From JAAXHE01 sp964551635 (lineage in GTDB: Bacteria; Latescibacterota; UBA2968; GCA-2709665), in NCBI GenBank assembly GCA_964551635.1, contig CAZKDZ010000203.1:1-64000 (forward strand): 64,000 nt of DNA, in the 5' to 3' direction. The stretch's first letter is position 1. Each line of letters opens with the position of its first letter. Of the stretch, positions 42,941 through 52,288 are shown one piece after another. The notes below the pieces were generated by a model that worked only from the letters and a program-made list of their open reading frames with translations, ran no database searches and was not told the DNA's origin. Both the position numbers and the translations under genes were made by a program.

Positions 42941-43296
42941 CCGCGTTACCGGGTTTATATAACTATTGGATCGTCATCGTCCTGATGATGATCGGGTTCT
43001 ACGCGGTGATCGCAAGCGGCAACCTGGTCAAGAAACTGATCGGCCTGAATATCTTTCAGACCTCGGTATTCCTGTTTTACATCACCCTGGGCAAGGTCTC
43101 CGGCGGAAGTGCGCCGATCATCGCGGAGGGGGTACGAAGCTACTCGAACCCACTGCCGCACGTGCTCATTCTCACCGCGATCGTGGTGGGCATCGCCACG
43201 ACGTCTCTCGGGTTGGCGCTCGTGGTACGTATACAGGAAGCTTACGGCACAATAGAAGAACAGGAAATCTACGGTCAGGGTGAGGAGGCGCCCTGA
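42937..43296 (+). CDS. mrpC: Mrp-type antiporter subunit C
   Basis: 119 aa, a NuoK homologue with three helices: 'NLVKKLIGLNIFQTSVFLFY' and 'PLPHVLILTAIVVGIATTSL'. The insertion 'SGGSAPIIAEG' between helices 2 and 3 is typical of MnhC rather than NuoK. Overlaps both neighbours by 1-4 nt. Confidence 0.94.
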   Translation: MTALPGLYNYWIVIVLMMIGFYAVIASGNLVKKLIGLNIFQTSVFLFYITLGKVSGGSAPIIAEGVRSYSNPLPHVLILTAIVVGIATTSLGLALVVRIQEAYGTIEEQEIYGQGEEAP

Positions 43297-44813
43297 TGTC
43301 CGTCCATCTGCCCGCTCTGCAGATCGTGGTACCGCTCATTGCCGCGCCGGTCTGCCTTCTACTGAGGCGAAGGATGCTGGCCTGGGCCTTTGCCGCGGCT
43401 GTCGCATGGACGGCGTTGGGCATCGCCGCGCTGCTGCTCATAAGGGTCCTGGATGCCGGCACGATCTCGTACGCGCTCGGAAGCTGGAGCGCCCCCTGGG
43501 GAATCGAGTATCGGATCGATGCGGTCAATGCTTTCGTATTGCTCCTGGTGGCATCCATAGGCGCCGTCGTACTCGTTTACGCGCCTCAAAGCGCGGCCCG
43601 GGAAATCCCGGAGGACCGTCACTATCTGTTCTACGCGGCGTATCTCACGTGCCTGACGGGCCTGCTGGGCATTGCCATTACGGGCGACGCGTTCAACCTG
43701 TTCGTCTTCATCGAGATCGCCTCTCTTTCAACCTACGCGCTGATCAGCCTTGGAAGAGACCGCCGCGCCCTGACGGCCGCATACCAGTACCTGGTGATGG
43801 GCACCGTCGGGGCGACGTTTATCCTGATCGGAGTGGGGCTCCTGTATATGGCGACGGGGACCCTGAACATGGCGGACCTCGCGGTCCGTCTGGGTCCGGT
43901 CCTGGGTACCCGCACCGTGCTGGCGGCGTTCGCGTTCCTCAGCGTGGGCCTGTGCCTGAAACTGGCGCTGTTTCCCCTGCACATGTGGCTGCCCAACGCG
44001 TATTGCTATGCGCCATCGATGGTGACAGCCTTTCTTGCGGCAACGGCGACCAAAGTCTCCATCTATGTCCTCCTCCGGTTCATCTTCACCGTGTTCGGAC
44101 CCCGATTCGCATTCGATACGATCGGGATCCAGGTTGTGCTGTTGCCGCTTTCGCTCCTGGGAATCTTCGCGGCCTCAACGGTGGCCATCTTCCAGACGAA
44201 CATCAAGCGTATGCTCGCCTGGTCCAGCGTCGCACAGGTCGGATACATGATGCTGGGAGTCGGCCTTGTATCGGTCAGCGGCGCCGGTCCGGAGAACGGG
44301 TTCGGTCCGGGATCGCTGAACGGCCTGACAGCGGGAATCGTCCACCTCTTCAACCACGCGGTGATGAAAGGCGCGCTGTTCCTTGGCATGGGTTGTATCG
44401 CCCTCCGCGTGGGCTCCGTGCAACTGGATGACATGCACGGACTCGGACGCCGCATGCCGGTGACAATGGCCGCTCTCGTACTCGGAGGCCTCAGCCTGAT
44501 CGGCGTGCCCCTCACTGTTGGCTTCATCAGCAAGTGGTATCTGGTTCTGGCCGCCCTGGAAAAGGGCTGGTGGCCGGTTGCGGTTCTGGTCCTGCTGGGC
44601 TCTCTGCTGGCGGTCGTCTACATATGGCGCGTGGTTGAAGTCGCCTACTTCCGCAAGCCCCCCGGTAAGGCCGGCGTTGACGAGGCGCCCCTGCTGATGC
44701 ACATCCCGATGTGGATCCTGATTGCGGCCGCACTCTACTTCGGAATCTCGACATCCTTCACAGTCGGCGTCGCCCGGCAGGCCGCCGGATGGCTCATGGG
44801 TATCGCACCATGA
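43296..44813 (+). CDS. mrpD: Mrp-type antiporter subunit D, paralogue 1
   Basis: 505 aa, 14 helices. TM5 Glu in 'NLFVFIEIASLSTYALISLG', TM7 Lys in 'VGLCLKLALFPLHMWLPNAY', 'MLAWSSVAQVGYMMLG', 'LFNHAVMKGALFLGMG'. Starts one base into the mrpC stop. Proton and Na+ pathways of Mrp are thought to run through MrpA/D. Confidence 0.95.
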   Translation: MSVHLPALQIVVPLIAAPVCLLLRRRMLAWAFAAAVAWTALGIAALLLIRVLDAGTISYALGSWSAPWGIEYRIDAVNAFVLLLVASIGAVVLVYAPQSAAREIPEDRHYLFYAAYLTCLTGLLGIAITGDAFNLFVFIEIASLSTYALISLGRDRRALTAAYQYLVMGTVGATFILIGVGLLYMATGTLNMADLAVRLGPVLGTRTVLAAFAFLSVGLCLKLALFPLHMWLPNAYCYAPSMVTAFLAATATKVSIYVLLRFIFTVFGPRFAFDTIGIQVVLLPLSLLGIFAASTVAIFQTNIKRMLAWSSVAQVGYMMLGVGLVSVSGAGPENGFGPGSLNGLTAGIVHLFNHAVMKGALFLGMGCIALRVGSVQLDDMHGLGRRMPVTMAALVLGGLSLIGVPLTVGFISKWYLVLAALEKGWWPVAVLVLLGSLLAVVYIWRVVEVAYFRKPPGKAGVDEAPLLMHIPMWILIAAALYFGISTSFTVGVARQAAGWLMGIAP

Positions 44814-46276
44814 CCGCTTCGCATGCCACGCTGCTCGCAGTCGTGCTGCCACTGCTCGGCGCCCCGCTGATCGGTCTTCTGGGGCGCAGGCCCAATCTGC
44901 GGGAGGCGGCCACACTGGCCACCGGCGGCGCACTGTTTTTCGTGGTGCTTTCCCTGGTTCCGGATGTTCTGGCGGGTTCCAGACCCGGTTTGCAGATTCT
45001 CGAGGTGATGCCGGGTCTGGCGCTGGCGTTTGAAGTGGAACCGCTGGGCATGCTCTTCGGGTTGATCGCCTCCGGACTCTGGATTCTGACGTCTCTGTAT
45101 TCCATCGGGTACATGCGCGGCCATCACGAATCCAACCAGACCGTTTTCTACGTCTACTTTGCGGTGGCCATTACAGGCGCCCTGGGCGTTGCATTCGCCC
45201 GGAATCTGTTCACGCTGTTTATCTTCTACGAAGTGCTCACCCTTTCCACCTATCCGCTGGTCACACACCATCGGACCGGGGAAGCGCTAAGGTCGGGCAG
45301 GATCTACATGGGGATACTGCTCGGAACCTCGGTCGGGCTGATGCTTCTGGCGGTGGTGTGGACGTGGCACCTGACGGGCACCCTGGAATTCGTACCCGGC
45401 GGAATCCTCGCGGGCAAGGCGAGTCCGGCCGTGGTGGGCGTACTGCTGGCGCTCTACGCGTTCGGGACCGGAAAAGCGGCGCTGATGCCTTTTCACAAAT
45501 GGCTGCCCGCGGCGATGGTTGCGCCCACGCCCGTGAGCGCGCTGCTGCACGCTGTGGCCGTGGTCAAGGCGGGCGTATTTACGGTGATGAAGATTGTGGT
45601 CTACATCTTCGGCATCGACCTGCTTGCGGACACCGGCATGAGCTTCTGGCTGGCCTGCGTCGCCGCGGCAACCCTGCTTATCGCGTCCCTGGTAGCATTG
45701 ACCAAAGACAATCTCAAGGCGCGTCTCGCCTATTCCACGGTCAGCCAGTTGTCCTACGTGGTACTCGGCGCGGCTCTTGCCAATTCCTGGGGAATTGTCG
45801 GTGGCTCCATGCATATTGCGATGCATGCCTTCGGAAAGATCACGCTGTTCTTCTGCGCCGGCGCAATCATGGTGGCCGCGCACAAGACGGAAATCAGCGA
45901 CATGGCGGGTATCGGGAAGACGATGCCGATTACGATGTTCGCGTTTTTTGTGGGATCGCTGAGCGTGATCGGCCTGCCCCCGTTCGGCGGTTCGTGGAGC
46001 AAGTGGTACCTGGCGCTGGGTGCGGCGGACGCGGACCGGATCATTTTCGTGGCCGTGTTGCTGATCAGTTCGCTGCTGAACGTCGCGTATCTGATGCCGA
46101 TCGTCGCGCGCGCCTTTTTCGTGGCGCCCTCCCAGACGCCCTCCGGCGCGTCCGGCATCAGGGAAGCCCCGGCGTTCTGCGTGGTTCCCCTGTGCCTGAC
46201 GGCGCTCGGGTGCCTGGCGCTCTTCTTCTGCGCCGAAGAGATCTATCTGCTTCTGGCGCCAATCACAGTCCGTTGA
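44810..46276 (+). CDS. MrpD/NuoM-like antiporter subunit, paralogue 2
   Basis: 488 aa from the ATG at 44810 (ATGA overlap with mrpD); the frame runs 33 codons further back as a shadow. TM5 Glu 'LFIFYEVLTLSTYPLVTHHR', TM7 Lys 'GTGKAALMPFHKWLPAAMVA', 'LLHAVAVVKAGVFTVMKI'. Same fold as MrpD, so the cluster encodes an extra antiporter-like module. Possibly it corresponds to MbhH-type subunits. Confidence 0.92.
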   Translation: MTASHATLLAVVLPLLGAPLIGLLGRRPNLREAATLATGGALFFVVLSLVPDVLAGSRPGLQILEVMPGLALAFEVEPLGMLFGLIASGLWILTSLYSIGYMRGHHESNQTVFYVYFAVAITGALGVAFARNLFTLFIFYEVLTLSTYPLVTHHRTGEALRSGRIYMGILLGTSVGLMLLAVVWTWHLTGTLEFVPGGILAGKASPAVVGVLLALYAFGTGKAALMPFHKWLPAAMVAPTPVSALLHAVAVVKAGVFTVMKIVVYIFGIDLLADTGMSFWLACVAAATLLIASLVALTKDNLKARLAYSTVSQLSYVVLGAALANSWGIVGGSMHIAMHAFGKITLFFCAGAIMVAAHKTEISDMAGIGKTMPITMFAFFVGSLSVIGLPPFGGSWSKWYLALGAADADRIIFVAVLLISSLLNVAYLMPIVARAFFVAPSQTPSGASGIREAPAFCVVPLCLTALGCLALFFCAEEIYLLLAPITVR

Positions 46277-46300
46277 TAAAGTCGCTCTGCAGGCGAGGCC
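46266..46300. repeat. 35-nt intergenic repeat, copy 1
   Basis: Begins cagtccgttg and ends tgcaggcgaggcc; matches 52835-52869 at about 29 of 35 positions. It spans the stop of the upstream gene and reaches the next start codon. Confidence 0.5.
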
Positions 46301-46546
46301 ATGGAAGAACACGGAAAAAAACGGCCGGACAAAGGCGGGAACGCGAAGACGATCCACAGGGCGCTCTATGTGGTCTGCGCCATTCTGCTGGCGGTGGATC
46401 TTGTCATGGACAGACACGGTCACTTCGCGGCAGAGGAGTGGTTCGGCTTTTACGGGTGGTACGGGTTTATCGCATGTGTGGCGCTCGTGCTGATTGCCGG
46501 GGGGCTGCGCGTCGTATTGGGACGCAAGGAAGACTACTATGATTGA
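46301..46546 (+). CDS. small two-TM membrane protein in the antiporter cluster
   Basis: 81 aa. Polar N-terminus, then helices at about 20-36 ('HRALYVVCAILLAVDLVMD') and 48-72 ('FYGWYGFIACVALVLIAGGL'), ending in a charged tail. No named family recognised. It overlaps the next antiporter gene by 8 nt and probably is an accessory subunit of the same membrane complex. Confidence 0.75.
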   Translation: MEEHGKKRPDKGGNAKTIHRALYVVCAILLAVDLVMDRHGHFAAEEWFGFYGWYGFIACVALVLIAGGLRVVLGRKEDYYD

Positions 46547-48227
46547 CCCCGTTCCTCCGGCGCTGATCCTGATTGTCGGATCGCTGCTGATACCTGTCCT
46601 GCGTGGGCGATTGCAGTCGGCTTATATGCTGCTGCTTCCGGTTGCCGGGCTTGCCCATCTGATCGGACTCAGCCCGGGTGAATACTGGAAGATCGGGATC
46701 TTCGACTATTCCATTATGCTGGTCCGCATCGACCGGCTCAGCCTGGTGTTCGGCTATATCTTCCATATCGCAGCCCTGCTGAGCGTCATCTATGCGCTCC
46801 ACGTGAAGGACAATACGCAGCACGTTGCGGGCCTGTTCTACGCGGGCAGCGCCGTCGGCGCCCTCTTCGCGGGTGATCTGATCAGCCTGTTCGTCTTCTG
46901 GGAACTCACGGCGATCTCGTCCGTATTCCTGATCTGGAGCCGCCGCACCGACCGCGCATACGCCGCGGGAATGCGCTACCTGATCGTGCAGGTCTGCTCC
47001 GGAATGGTCCTTCTGGCGGGCATTCTTATCCATCTGCGCGAGACGGGATCGATCGCATTTACGGAGCTGGGGCTGAATGGCCTGGGTTCGACGCTCGTCT
47101 TCATCGCCTTTGGAATCAAATGCGCGTTTCCGCTTCTTCACAGCTGGCTGTCGGACGCCTATCCGGAGGCGACGGTAACCGGTACCGTTTTCCTGAGCGC
47201 TTTCACAACCAAGCTGGCGGTCTATGCGCTTGCCCGGGGCTTTCCCGGTACCGAAATCCTGATCCCGATCGGCGCGGTGATGACCCTTTTCCCCATGTTC
47301 TATGCGATCATCGAGAATGACCTCAGACGGGTGCTGGCCTACAGCCTGAATATCCAGCTGGGTTTTATGGTCGTCGGTATAGGAATCGGGACCCAGATGT
47401 CCCTGAACGGAACGGCCGCCCACGCTGCCACCCACGTGATTTACAAAGCCTTGCTGTTTATGTCAATGGGCGCGGTGCTCTATCGTACGGGTACGGCCAG
47501 GGCTTCGGATCTGGGCGGACTTTACAGGTCCATGCCTCTGACGACGGCTTTCTGCATCATCGGAGCGGCGTCGATTTCCGCCGTTCCCTTCTTCAACGGT
47601 TTCGTCAGCAAGTCATTTATCCTCGGTGCCGTGGCCGATGGACACGACGTCCTGACCTGGATGGCGTTGCTGTTCGCTTCGGCGGGCGTGTTGCTTTATA
47701 CCGGTATCAGGGTCCCCTACCTCGCTTTCTTCGCCGCAGATTCCGGGGTCCGCTGCCGGGAGGCGCCTTTGAACATGCGCGTCGCGATGGGCGCGGCAGC
47801 CGGACTGTGCGTCCTGATTGGCGTCTATCCGAAACCACTCTACGCTGTCTTGCCGTTTGCCGTGGATTACGAACCCTATACGGCGGGCCATCTCGTTACC
47901 CAGTTCCAACTGCTGTTCTTCTCCGCGCTGGCCTTCGTTGTGTTGAAGCGGACCGGCGTTTATCCGTCCGTATTGCGGTCCGTAAATCTGGACGCCGACT
48001 GGGTGTATCGACGGCTGCTTCCCGGTATCGTCCGGGCTGCGGCGCGGGTGGGTGGTTTGGCCGGAAGTTCGATCCTGGGGGGCGGGAAGGCGCTGGTCTC
48101 GGCGGCGGTTTCAGGATGCCGTCAAACCCACGGTCCCCAGGGCATACTGGGTCGATCCTGGACGACGGGTACTGCCGTGTTGGTCGTGACGATCTCTCTG
48201 GCTGCGTTCATGATCTTCTGCTTCTGA
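46539..48227 (+). CDS. MrpD/NuoN-like antiporter subunit, paralogue 3
   Basis: 562 aa from the ATG at 46539. TM5 Glu 'DLISLFVFWELTAISSVFLI', TM7 Lys 'AFGIKCAFPLLHSWLSDAYP', 'VLAYSLNIQLGFMVVG', 'HVIYKALLFMSMGAV'. The C-terminus carries two or three additional segments and a Gly-rich stretch not seen in MrpD, ending in a last helix. Third extra antiporter subunit in a row. Confidence 0.92.
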   Translation: MIDPVPPALILIVGSLLIPVLRGRLQSAYMLLLPVAGLAHLIGLSPGEYWKIGIFDYSIMLVRIDRLSLVFGYIFHIAALLSVIYALHVKDNTQHVAGLFYAGSAVGALFAGDLISLFVFWELTAISSVFLIWSRRTDRAYAAGMRYLIVQVCSGMVLLAGILIHLRETGSIAFTELGLNGLGSTLVFIAFGIKCAFPLLHSWLSDAYPEATVTGTVFLSAFTTKLAVYALARGFPGTEILIPIGAVMTLFPMFYAIIENDLRRVLAYSLNIQLGFMVVGIGIGTQMSLNGTAAHAATHVIYKALLFMSMGAVLYRTGTARASDLGGLYRSMPLTTAFCIIGAASISAVPFFNGFVSKSFILGAVADGHDVLTWMALLFASAGVLLYTGIRVPYLAFFAADSGVRCREAPLNMRVAMGAAAGLCVLIGVYPKPLYAVLPFAVDYEPYTAGHLVTQFQLLFFSALAFVVLKRTGVYPSVLRSVNLDADWVYRRLLPGIVRAAARVGGLAGSSILGGGKALVSAAVSGCRQTHGPQGILGRSWTTGTAVLVVTISLAAFMIFCF

Positions 48228-48352
48228 TGTCAGAAACAGCCAAGTATTACTTAAGTAACATAAAAACAGTTTTTTGTCTACATTTCCTGTTTCACGAAAC
48301 AACCGTGCCGTCCCGCAATATCGTACCTGCGCACCAGTTTCGAACTTTAGGC

Positions 48353-48381
48353 TTGACTTTTTTATCGCATCCCCGTTAATT
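48353..48381 (+). promoter_or_regulatory. possible sigma70-like promoter before nuoN
   Basis: TTGACT (48353-48358), 17-nt spacer, TTAATT (48376-48381), 35 nt before the nuoN start, within an unusually AT-rich 189-nt gap. The -10 box is weak. If used, nuoN and the atp genes could be expressed apart from the antiporter genes. Confidence 0.3.
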
Positions 48382-48416
48382 AATGCTGCTAATAATTATC
48401 GCCGAGGACCATTGCG

Positions 48417-49865
48417 TTGCCCGACCTGAACTGGACAGTACTCGTTCCCTCGCTGATTGTCGCGTCAAGTGCGCTGTTGATCCTGTGCATCGACATCGTC
48501 CGGCCGGTAAATCGGGGTGTGGGAGCCGCATACACGGCCATTGTCGGAACGGGCCTGGCGGCGGTCGCCTGCGCGGGTCTCTGGGGGCGGTCCGAACAGA
48601 CCTTCGGCGGGATGCTCGCGCTGGACAATTTCGCGCTCTTTTCCAACATCATATTTACGGTAGGCACGGCGCTGACCGTTTTTATCTCCACGGGTTACCT
48701 GAAGCGGGAACAGGGCAACCGCAGCGAGTACTATCTGCTGCTGCTGACAGCCACCCTGGGCATGATGCTCATGGCTGCGGGGACGGACCTGATCGTGATC
48801 TTCCTCGGTTTGGAGCTGATGTCTCTGTCGCTCTATATCCTGGTTGGATTCCTCAGTTCGCGTTCCGTCTCCAATGAAGCCTCCCTGAAATATCTTCTGC
48901 TGGGCGCGTTTGCGACCGGGTTTCTGCTCTACGGAATTGCCCTGATCTACGGATCGACCGGCTCCACCAACCTCCAGCAGGTTGGCGCAATGCTCTTGCG
49001 ACAGGTGGACAGCGGCGGGCTGATGTTATATGCGGGCATGGTATTGCTGGTCGTGGGCTTCGCGTTCAAGGTGGCGGCGGTACCATTCCATATGTGGGCG
49101 CCCGATGTCTATGAAGGCGCGCCTGCATCGGTGACCGCCTTTCTTTCGGCCGGGCCCAAGGCGGCAGCCTTCGTTGCGTTTTTGCGCGTGCTGATGGTAT
49201 CTCTGGAATCGTTGAAGACGGAGTGGACGGCGGTGCTGTGGATCCTGGCGGCGTTAACCATGACCGTAGGCAACCTGAGCGCGCTGGGGCAACGCAGCAT
49301 CAAGAGAATGCTGGCCTATTCCAGCGTTGCGCATGCCGGTTACGTTCTGGTTGCGCTCACCGCGGCCAGCGGCAAGGGGATTTCCGCCGCGCTGTTCTAT
49401 CTGCTTGCTTATACGTTTATGAATATCGGGGCATTCGCGGTCGTGATTCTGGTCGCGCGGAAGGGCGAGGAGAACGTCGACATATCGGATTACGCGGGGC
49501 TGGGCTTCAGACATCCGGTCCTCGGACTGACGATGACGCTGTTTATGCTCTCCCTGGCGGGGCTCCCTCCTACTGCCGGATTCTTCGGGAAATTTTACAT
49601 ATTCCGGGCGGCAATCGACGCCGGCCTGGTCTCGCTTACCATTATCGGCGTGCTGAACAGCCTTGTCTCGGTTTATTTCTATCTCGGGGTCGTCGTCAGT
49701 ATGTATATGAGACAGCCGGCTGACGAAAAGCCGGTGGGCACATTTCCACCTCTCGCACGGACGGCGCTCCTGGTTACGTCCCTTGCAACCCTCTATATTG
49801 GCCTCGCTCCCTCGCGGTTTCTGGAATTGGCCATGCAGACGGTAGGCAGCCTCATTGGAACTTAG
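48417..49865 (+). CDS. nuoN: NADH-quinone oxidoreductase subunit N
   Basis: 482 aa, TTG start, 14 helices. 'IVIFLGLELMSLSLYILVGF' with TM5 Glu, 'VGFAFKVAAVPFHMWAPDVY' with Lys, 'RMLAYSSVAHAGYVLV', and 'SLAGLPPTAGFFGKFYIF' identify NuoN. It is separated from nuoM by ten genes, an unusual position. Confidence 0.96.
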   Translation: MPDLNWTVLVPSLIVASSALLILCIDIVRPVNRGVGAAYTAIVGTGLAAVACAGLWGRSEQTFGGMLALDNFALFSNIIFTVGTALTVFISTGYLKREQGNRSEYYLLLLTATLGMMLMAAGTDLIVIFLGLELMSLSLYILVGFLSSRSVSNEASLKYLLLGAFATGFLLYGIALIYGSTGSTNLQQVGAMLLRQVDSGGLMLYAGMVLLVVGFAFKVAAVPFHMWAPDVYEGAPASVTAFLSAGPKAAAFVAFLRVLMVSLESLKTEWTAVLWILAALTMTVGNLSALGQRSIKRMLAYSSVAHAGYVLVALTAASGKGISAALFYLLAYTFMNIGAFAVVILVARKGEENVDISDYAGLGFRHPVLGLTMTLFMLSLAGLPPTAGFFGKFYIFRAAIDAGLVSLTIIGVLNSLVSVYFYLGVVVSMYMRQPADEKPVGTFPPLARTALLVTSLATLYIGLAPSRFLELAMQTVGSLIGT

Positions 49866-49936
49866 AAGCTGCGGCTGCAGTTACGGGGTCAATCGAGCTT
49901 TCACGCCCTTCCGTACTTAACCCATCGTGTTGATCG

Positions 49937-50200
49937 ATGGAGGAAGAAAAAAAACAACCCGGCCTGGCTGCGGCCTATAGAAAAGCCGGACCTTATCTGA
50001 ACCTGGGAATCGAGTTTGCGGCGTCTTTCATTCTCTGCCTGTTTGCCGGAAAATGGCTGGACGGCAAATTCGGAACGGCCCCCTATCTGATGTTGGCGGG
50101 ATTGGCTCTGGGAATCACCGTCGGCTTTCTGAATCTGTACAGAACGGCGATGCGCCTCCAGGAACGTGAAAAGCAGGGCAAAAATCAATCGCCGTCCTGA
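49937..50200 (+). CDS. AtpZ/AtpI-type small ATP synthase accessory protein
   Basis: 87 aa with two helices: 'YLNLGIEFAASFILCLFAGK' and 'PYLMLAGLALGITVGFLNLY'. The pattern 'GKWLDGKFGTAPYLMLAG' is that of the F0F1-ATPase accessory family (PF09527), which sits at the front of atp operons and assists assembly or ion supply. Confidence 0.88.
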   Translation: MEEEKKQPGLAAAYRKAGPYLNLGIEFAASFILCLFAGKWLDGKFGTAPYLMLAGLALGITVGFLNLYRTAMRLQEREKQGKNQSPS

Positions 50201-50208
50201 GGTGAGAC

Positions 50209-50613
50209 GTGAGAACCGAATTCCTTCGATTTGCCGGACAGGTCGGGGCTGTCCTGATCGCGGCGGCAATCCTGGGCGGATACCCGCTTTACGTCTACTG
50301 GGGCGTTGAAATGGTCCGGGCGGCGGCCGTAGGGTGCGGGATCGGCGCACTGAACGCGCTGGCCGGAGGGCTCTCGGCCATCTGGTCGTTCGACCGGCCG
50401 CAGCCGGTCTTTCTGAAAGCGCTTCTGGGTGGAATGGTCGTTCGGATGCTGGTCATCTGCATTGGACTGGTGCTCTTGATCAAATTTACGGCATTGTCGG
50501 TTTACGGTCTGGTTTTCTCTCTTTTTTCGTCCTATCTGCTCTTTCAGATTCTGGAAATCCGGTTCTTCGTGAGGCGCGCCGCGGTGCGGCGGGATACTTC
50601 ACAAGGGGTTTGA
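50209..50613 (+). CDS. atpI: ATP synthase protein I-like membrane protein
   Basis: 134 aa, GTG start, four helices. The arrangement 'AAAVGCGIGALNALAGGLSA' followed by a basic loop and two C-terminal helices suits AtpI-like proteins, believed to help c-ring assembly. Sequence similarity is weak; position is the main argument. Confidence 0.7.
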   Translation: MRTEFLRFAGQVGAVLIAAAILGGYPLYVYWGVEMVRAAAVGCGIGALNALAGGLSAIWSFDRPQPVFLKALLGGMVVRMLVICIGLVLLIKFTALSVYGLVFSLFSSYLLFQILEIRFFVRRAAVRRDTSQGV

Positions 50614-50617
50614 TTCA

Positions 50618-51418
50618 ATGGCTTCGGAAAGCGCCGCGGAAGGCAAAAAAGACTACATCATGGAGCATCTCCTCGATTCTTCGGAGCTCCACCTGCCCTT
50701 TGTTCACGTCGAACTGCCTCGTTTCGAGCTGTTCGGCGTCGACGTGTCCATTACCCGGCACGTGGTCATGATGTGGGTCGCCTCGGCATTCCTCCTGTGG
50801 ATCTTCATCAGGACGACCCGGCGCCGGGGTTTGGTACCTTCCGGGCTCGCAAATCTGCTGGAATCGGTTGTCGTATTCATAAGAGATGAAATTGCGGTTC
50901 CCAACATCGGCGCACGGGAGGCCGGACGGTTCCTGCCCTTTCTGTTTACAGTCTTCTTTTTCATCCTGACCTGCAATCTACTGGGCCTGGTACCCTATGG
51001 CGCGACAGCGACGGGAAACGTCAGCATAACCGCCGGTCTGGCAATCTGCGCCTTTCTGGTCATTCAGATGGGCGGCATTCTGCACAACGGCTTTCTGGGT
51101 TACTTCAAGGGACTGGTGCCCCACGGACTGCCGCTGCCGATCACGCTCCTGATGATCCCGATCGAGCTCATCGGCCTGATTGCCAAACCGTTTGCACTCT
51201 GTATTCGTCTCTTTGCCAATATGACCGCCGGACACGTGATCATCCTGGCTCTGCTGGGGCTGATCTTCATGTTCAAGTCGTACGCCGTCGCGCCCGTGTC
51301 CGTGCTGTTCGCACTGGCGATTTATCTGCTGGAAATCTTCGTGGCACTGGTGCAGGCGTATATCTTCACGATGCTATCCGCCGTTTTTATCGGGATGGCG
51401 GTGCATCAGGATCACTGA
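50618..51418 (+). CDS. atpB: ATP synthase subunit a
   Basis: 266 aa. 'FFFILTCNLLGLVPYGATAT' and the key Arg in 'AKPFALCIRLFANMTAGHVI' (essential for ion translocation against the c ring), with 'EIFVALVQAYIFTMLSAVFI' at the end. Five membrane helices and an N-terminal cytosolic segment. Confidence 0.96.
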   Translation: MASESAAEGKKDYIMEHLLDSSELHLPFVHVELPRFELFGVDVSITRHVVMMWVASAFLLWIFIRTTRRRGLVPSGLANLLESVVVFIRDEIAVPNIGAREAGRFLPFLFTVFFFILTCNLLGLVPYGATATGNVSITAGLAICAFLVIQMGGILHNGFLGYFKGLVPHGLPLPITLLMIPIELIGLIAKPFALCIRLFANMTAGHVIILALLGLIFMFKSYAVAPVSVLFALAIYLLEIFVALVQAYIFTMLSAVFIGMAVHQDH

Positions 51419-51482
51419 TCGTCGTATCACGTTGTCAACGCTTCATCGTAAACCCTTAACTTCCTAGCGGAGGAGGTATGTT

Positions 51483-51734
51483 GTGGCAGACGTGGCATCC
51501 GTGGCGGCTGAAGCATACGGTTATTTGTCCGCCGGCATTGGCGCGGGGCTGGTAACGATCGGCGCTGGAATTGGAATCGGACGTCTGGCCGGTATGGCCG
51601 TGGAAGGCACCGCACGGCAGCCCGAAGCCGCCGGCGATATCCGGACTTCCATGATCATTACCGCGACCTTCATAGAGGGTGTTGCCCTCTTCGGGCAGGT
51701 GGTCTGCTTCCTTCTGGCGACAAAAGGCGGCTGA
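51483..51734 (+). CDS. atpE: ATP synthase subunit c
   Basis: 83 aa, GTG start after GGAGGAGG. Two helices with the Gly-rich 'GLVTIGAGIGIGRLAGMAVE' first and the ion-binding Glu in 'MIITATFIEGVALFGQVV' second. Na+-type c subunits usually have Gln in helix 1 and Ser/Thr right after the Glu; here these positions are Ile and Gly, so the ring is predicted to carry H+. Confidence 0.95.
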   Translation: MADVASVAAEAYGYLSAGIGAGLVTIGAGIGIGRLAGMAVEGTARQPEAAGDIRTSMIITATFIEGVALFGQVVCFLLATKGG

Positions 51735-51775
51735 GAAAGCATACCGTTGAGGACGTCTAAACCAGAGGAACGGGT

Positions 51776-52273
51776 ATGTTGCTGAATGTCGATACAGGTC
51801 TGATGTTCTGGACCATAGTAACCTTCGTCCTGCTGTTGCTCGTTCTCAGAGCGGTTGCCTGGAAACCGCTGCTGGCCATGCTGGACGAGCGCGAAGGGCG
51901 CATTCGGGATTCCCTGAACCAGGCGGAGAAAGCCAGGGAGGAAGCCCAGAATGCGGCCGAGGAAAACCGGCTCGCAATGGAGCAGGCCCAGGCCGAGGCG
52001 CGACAGTCCATCTCGGAGGGACGGGAGGCGGCCGAGCGTGCAGCCCAGGAAGTGCGTCAGCGCGCGTCGGACGAAGCCCGGCAGATGCTGGAGCAGGCCC
52101 GGAGGACGATTCGGCAGGAGAAGGAGCAGGCGATCCAGGAACTTCGTACGCACGCCGCCGGTCTGGCCATCGAAGCCGCCGGCAAGGTGTTGGACGAAAA
52201 CCTGGACACTGCCAGAAACAGAAAGCTTGTCGACGAGTTTATAAACAGCATTCCTGACAATGCACAAAACTGA
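51776..52273 (+). CDS. atpF: ATP synthase subunit b
   Basis: 165 aa. One N-terminal helix ('GLMFWTIVTFVLLLLVLRAV') then a long charged coiled coil ('ERAAQEVRQRASDEARQMLE'). Forms the peripheral stalk with delta. Confidence 0.95.
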   Translation: MLLNVDTGLMFWTIVTFVLLLLVLRAVAWKPLLAMLDEREGRIRDSLNQAEKAREEAQNAAEENRLAMEQAQAEARQSISEGREAAERAAQEVRQRASDEARQMLEQARRTIRQEKEQAIQELRTHAAGLAIEAAGKVLDENLDTARNRKLVDEFINSIPDNAQN

Positions 52274-52288
52274 TTTCGGGAGCGGAGC

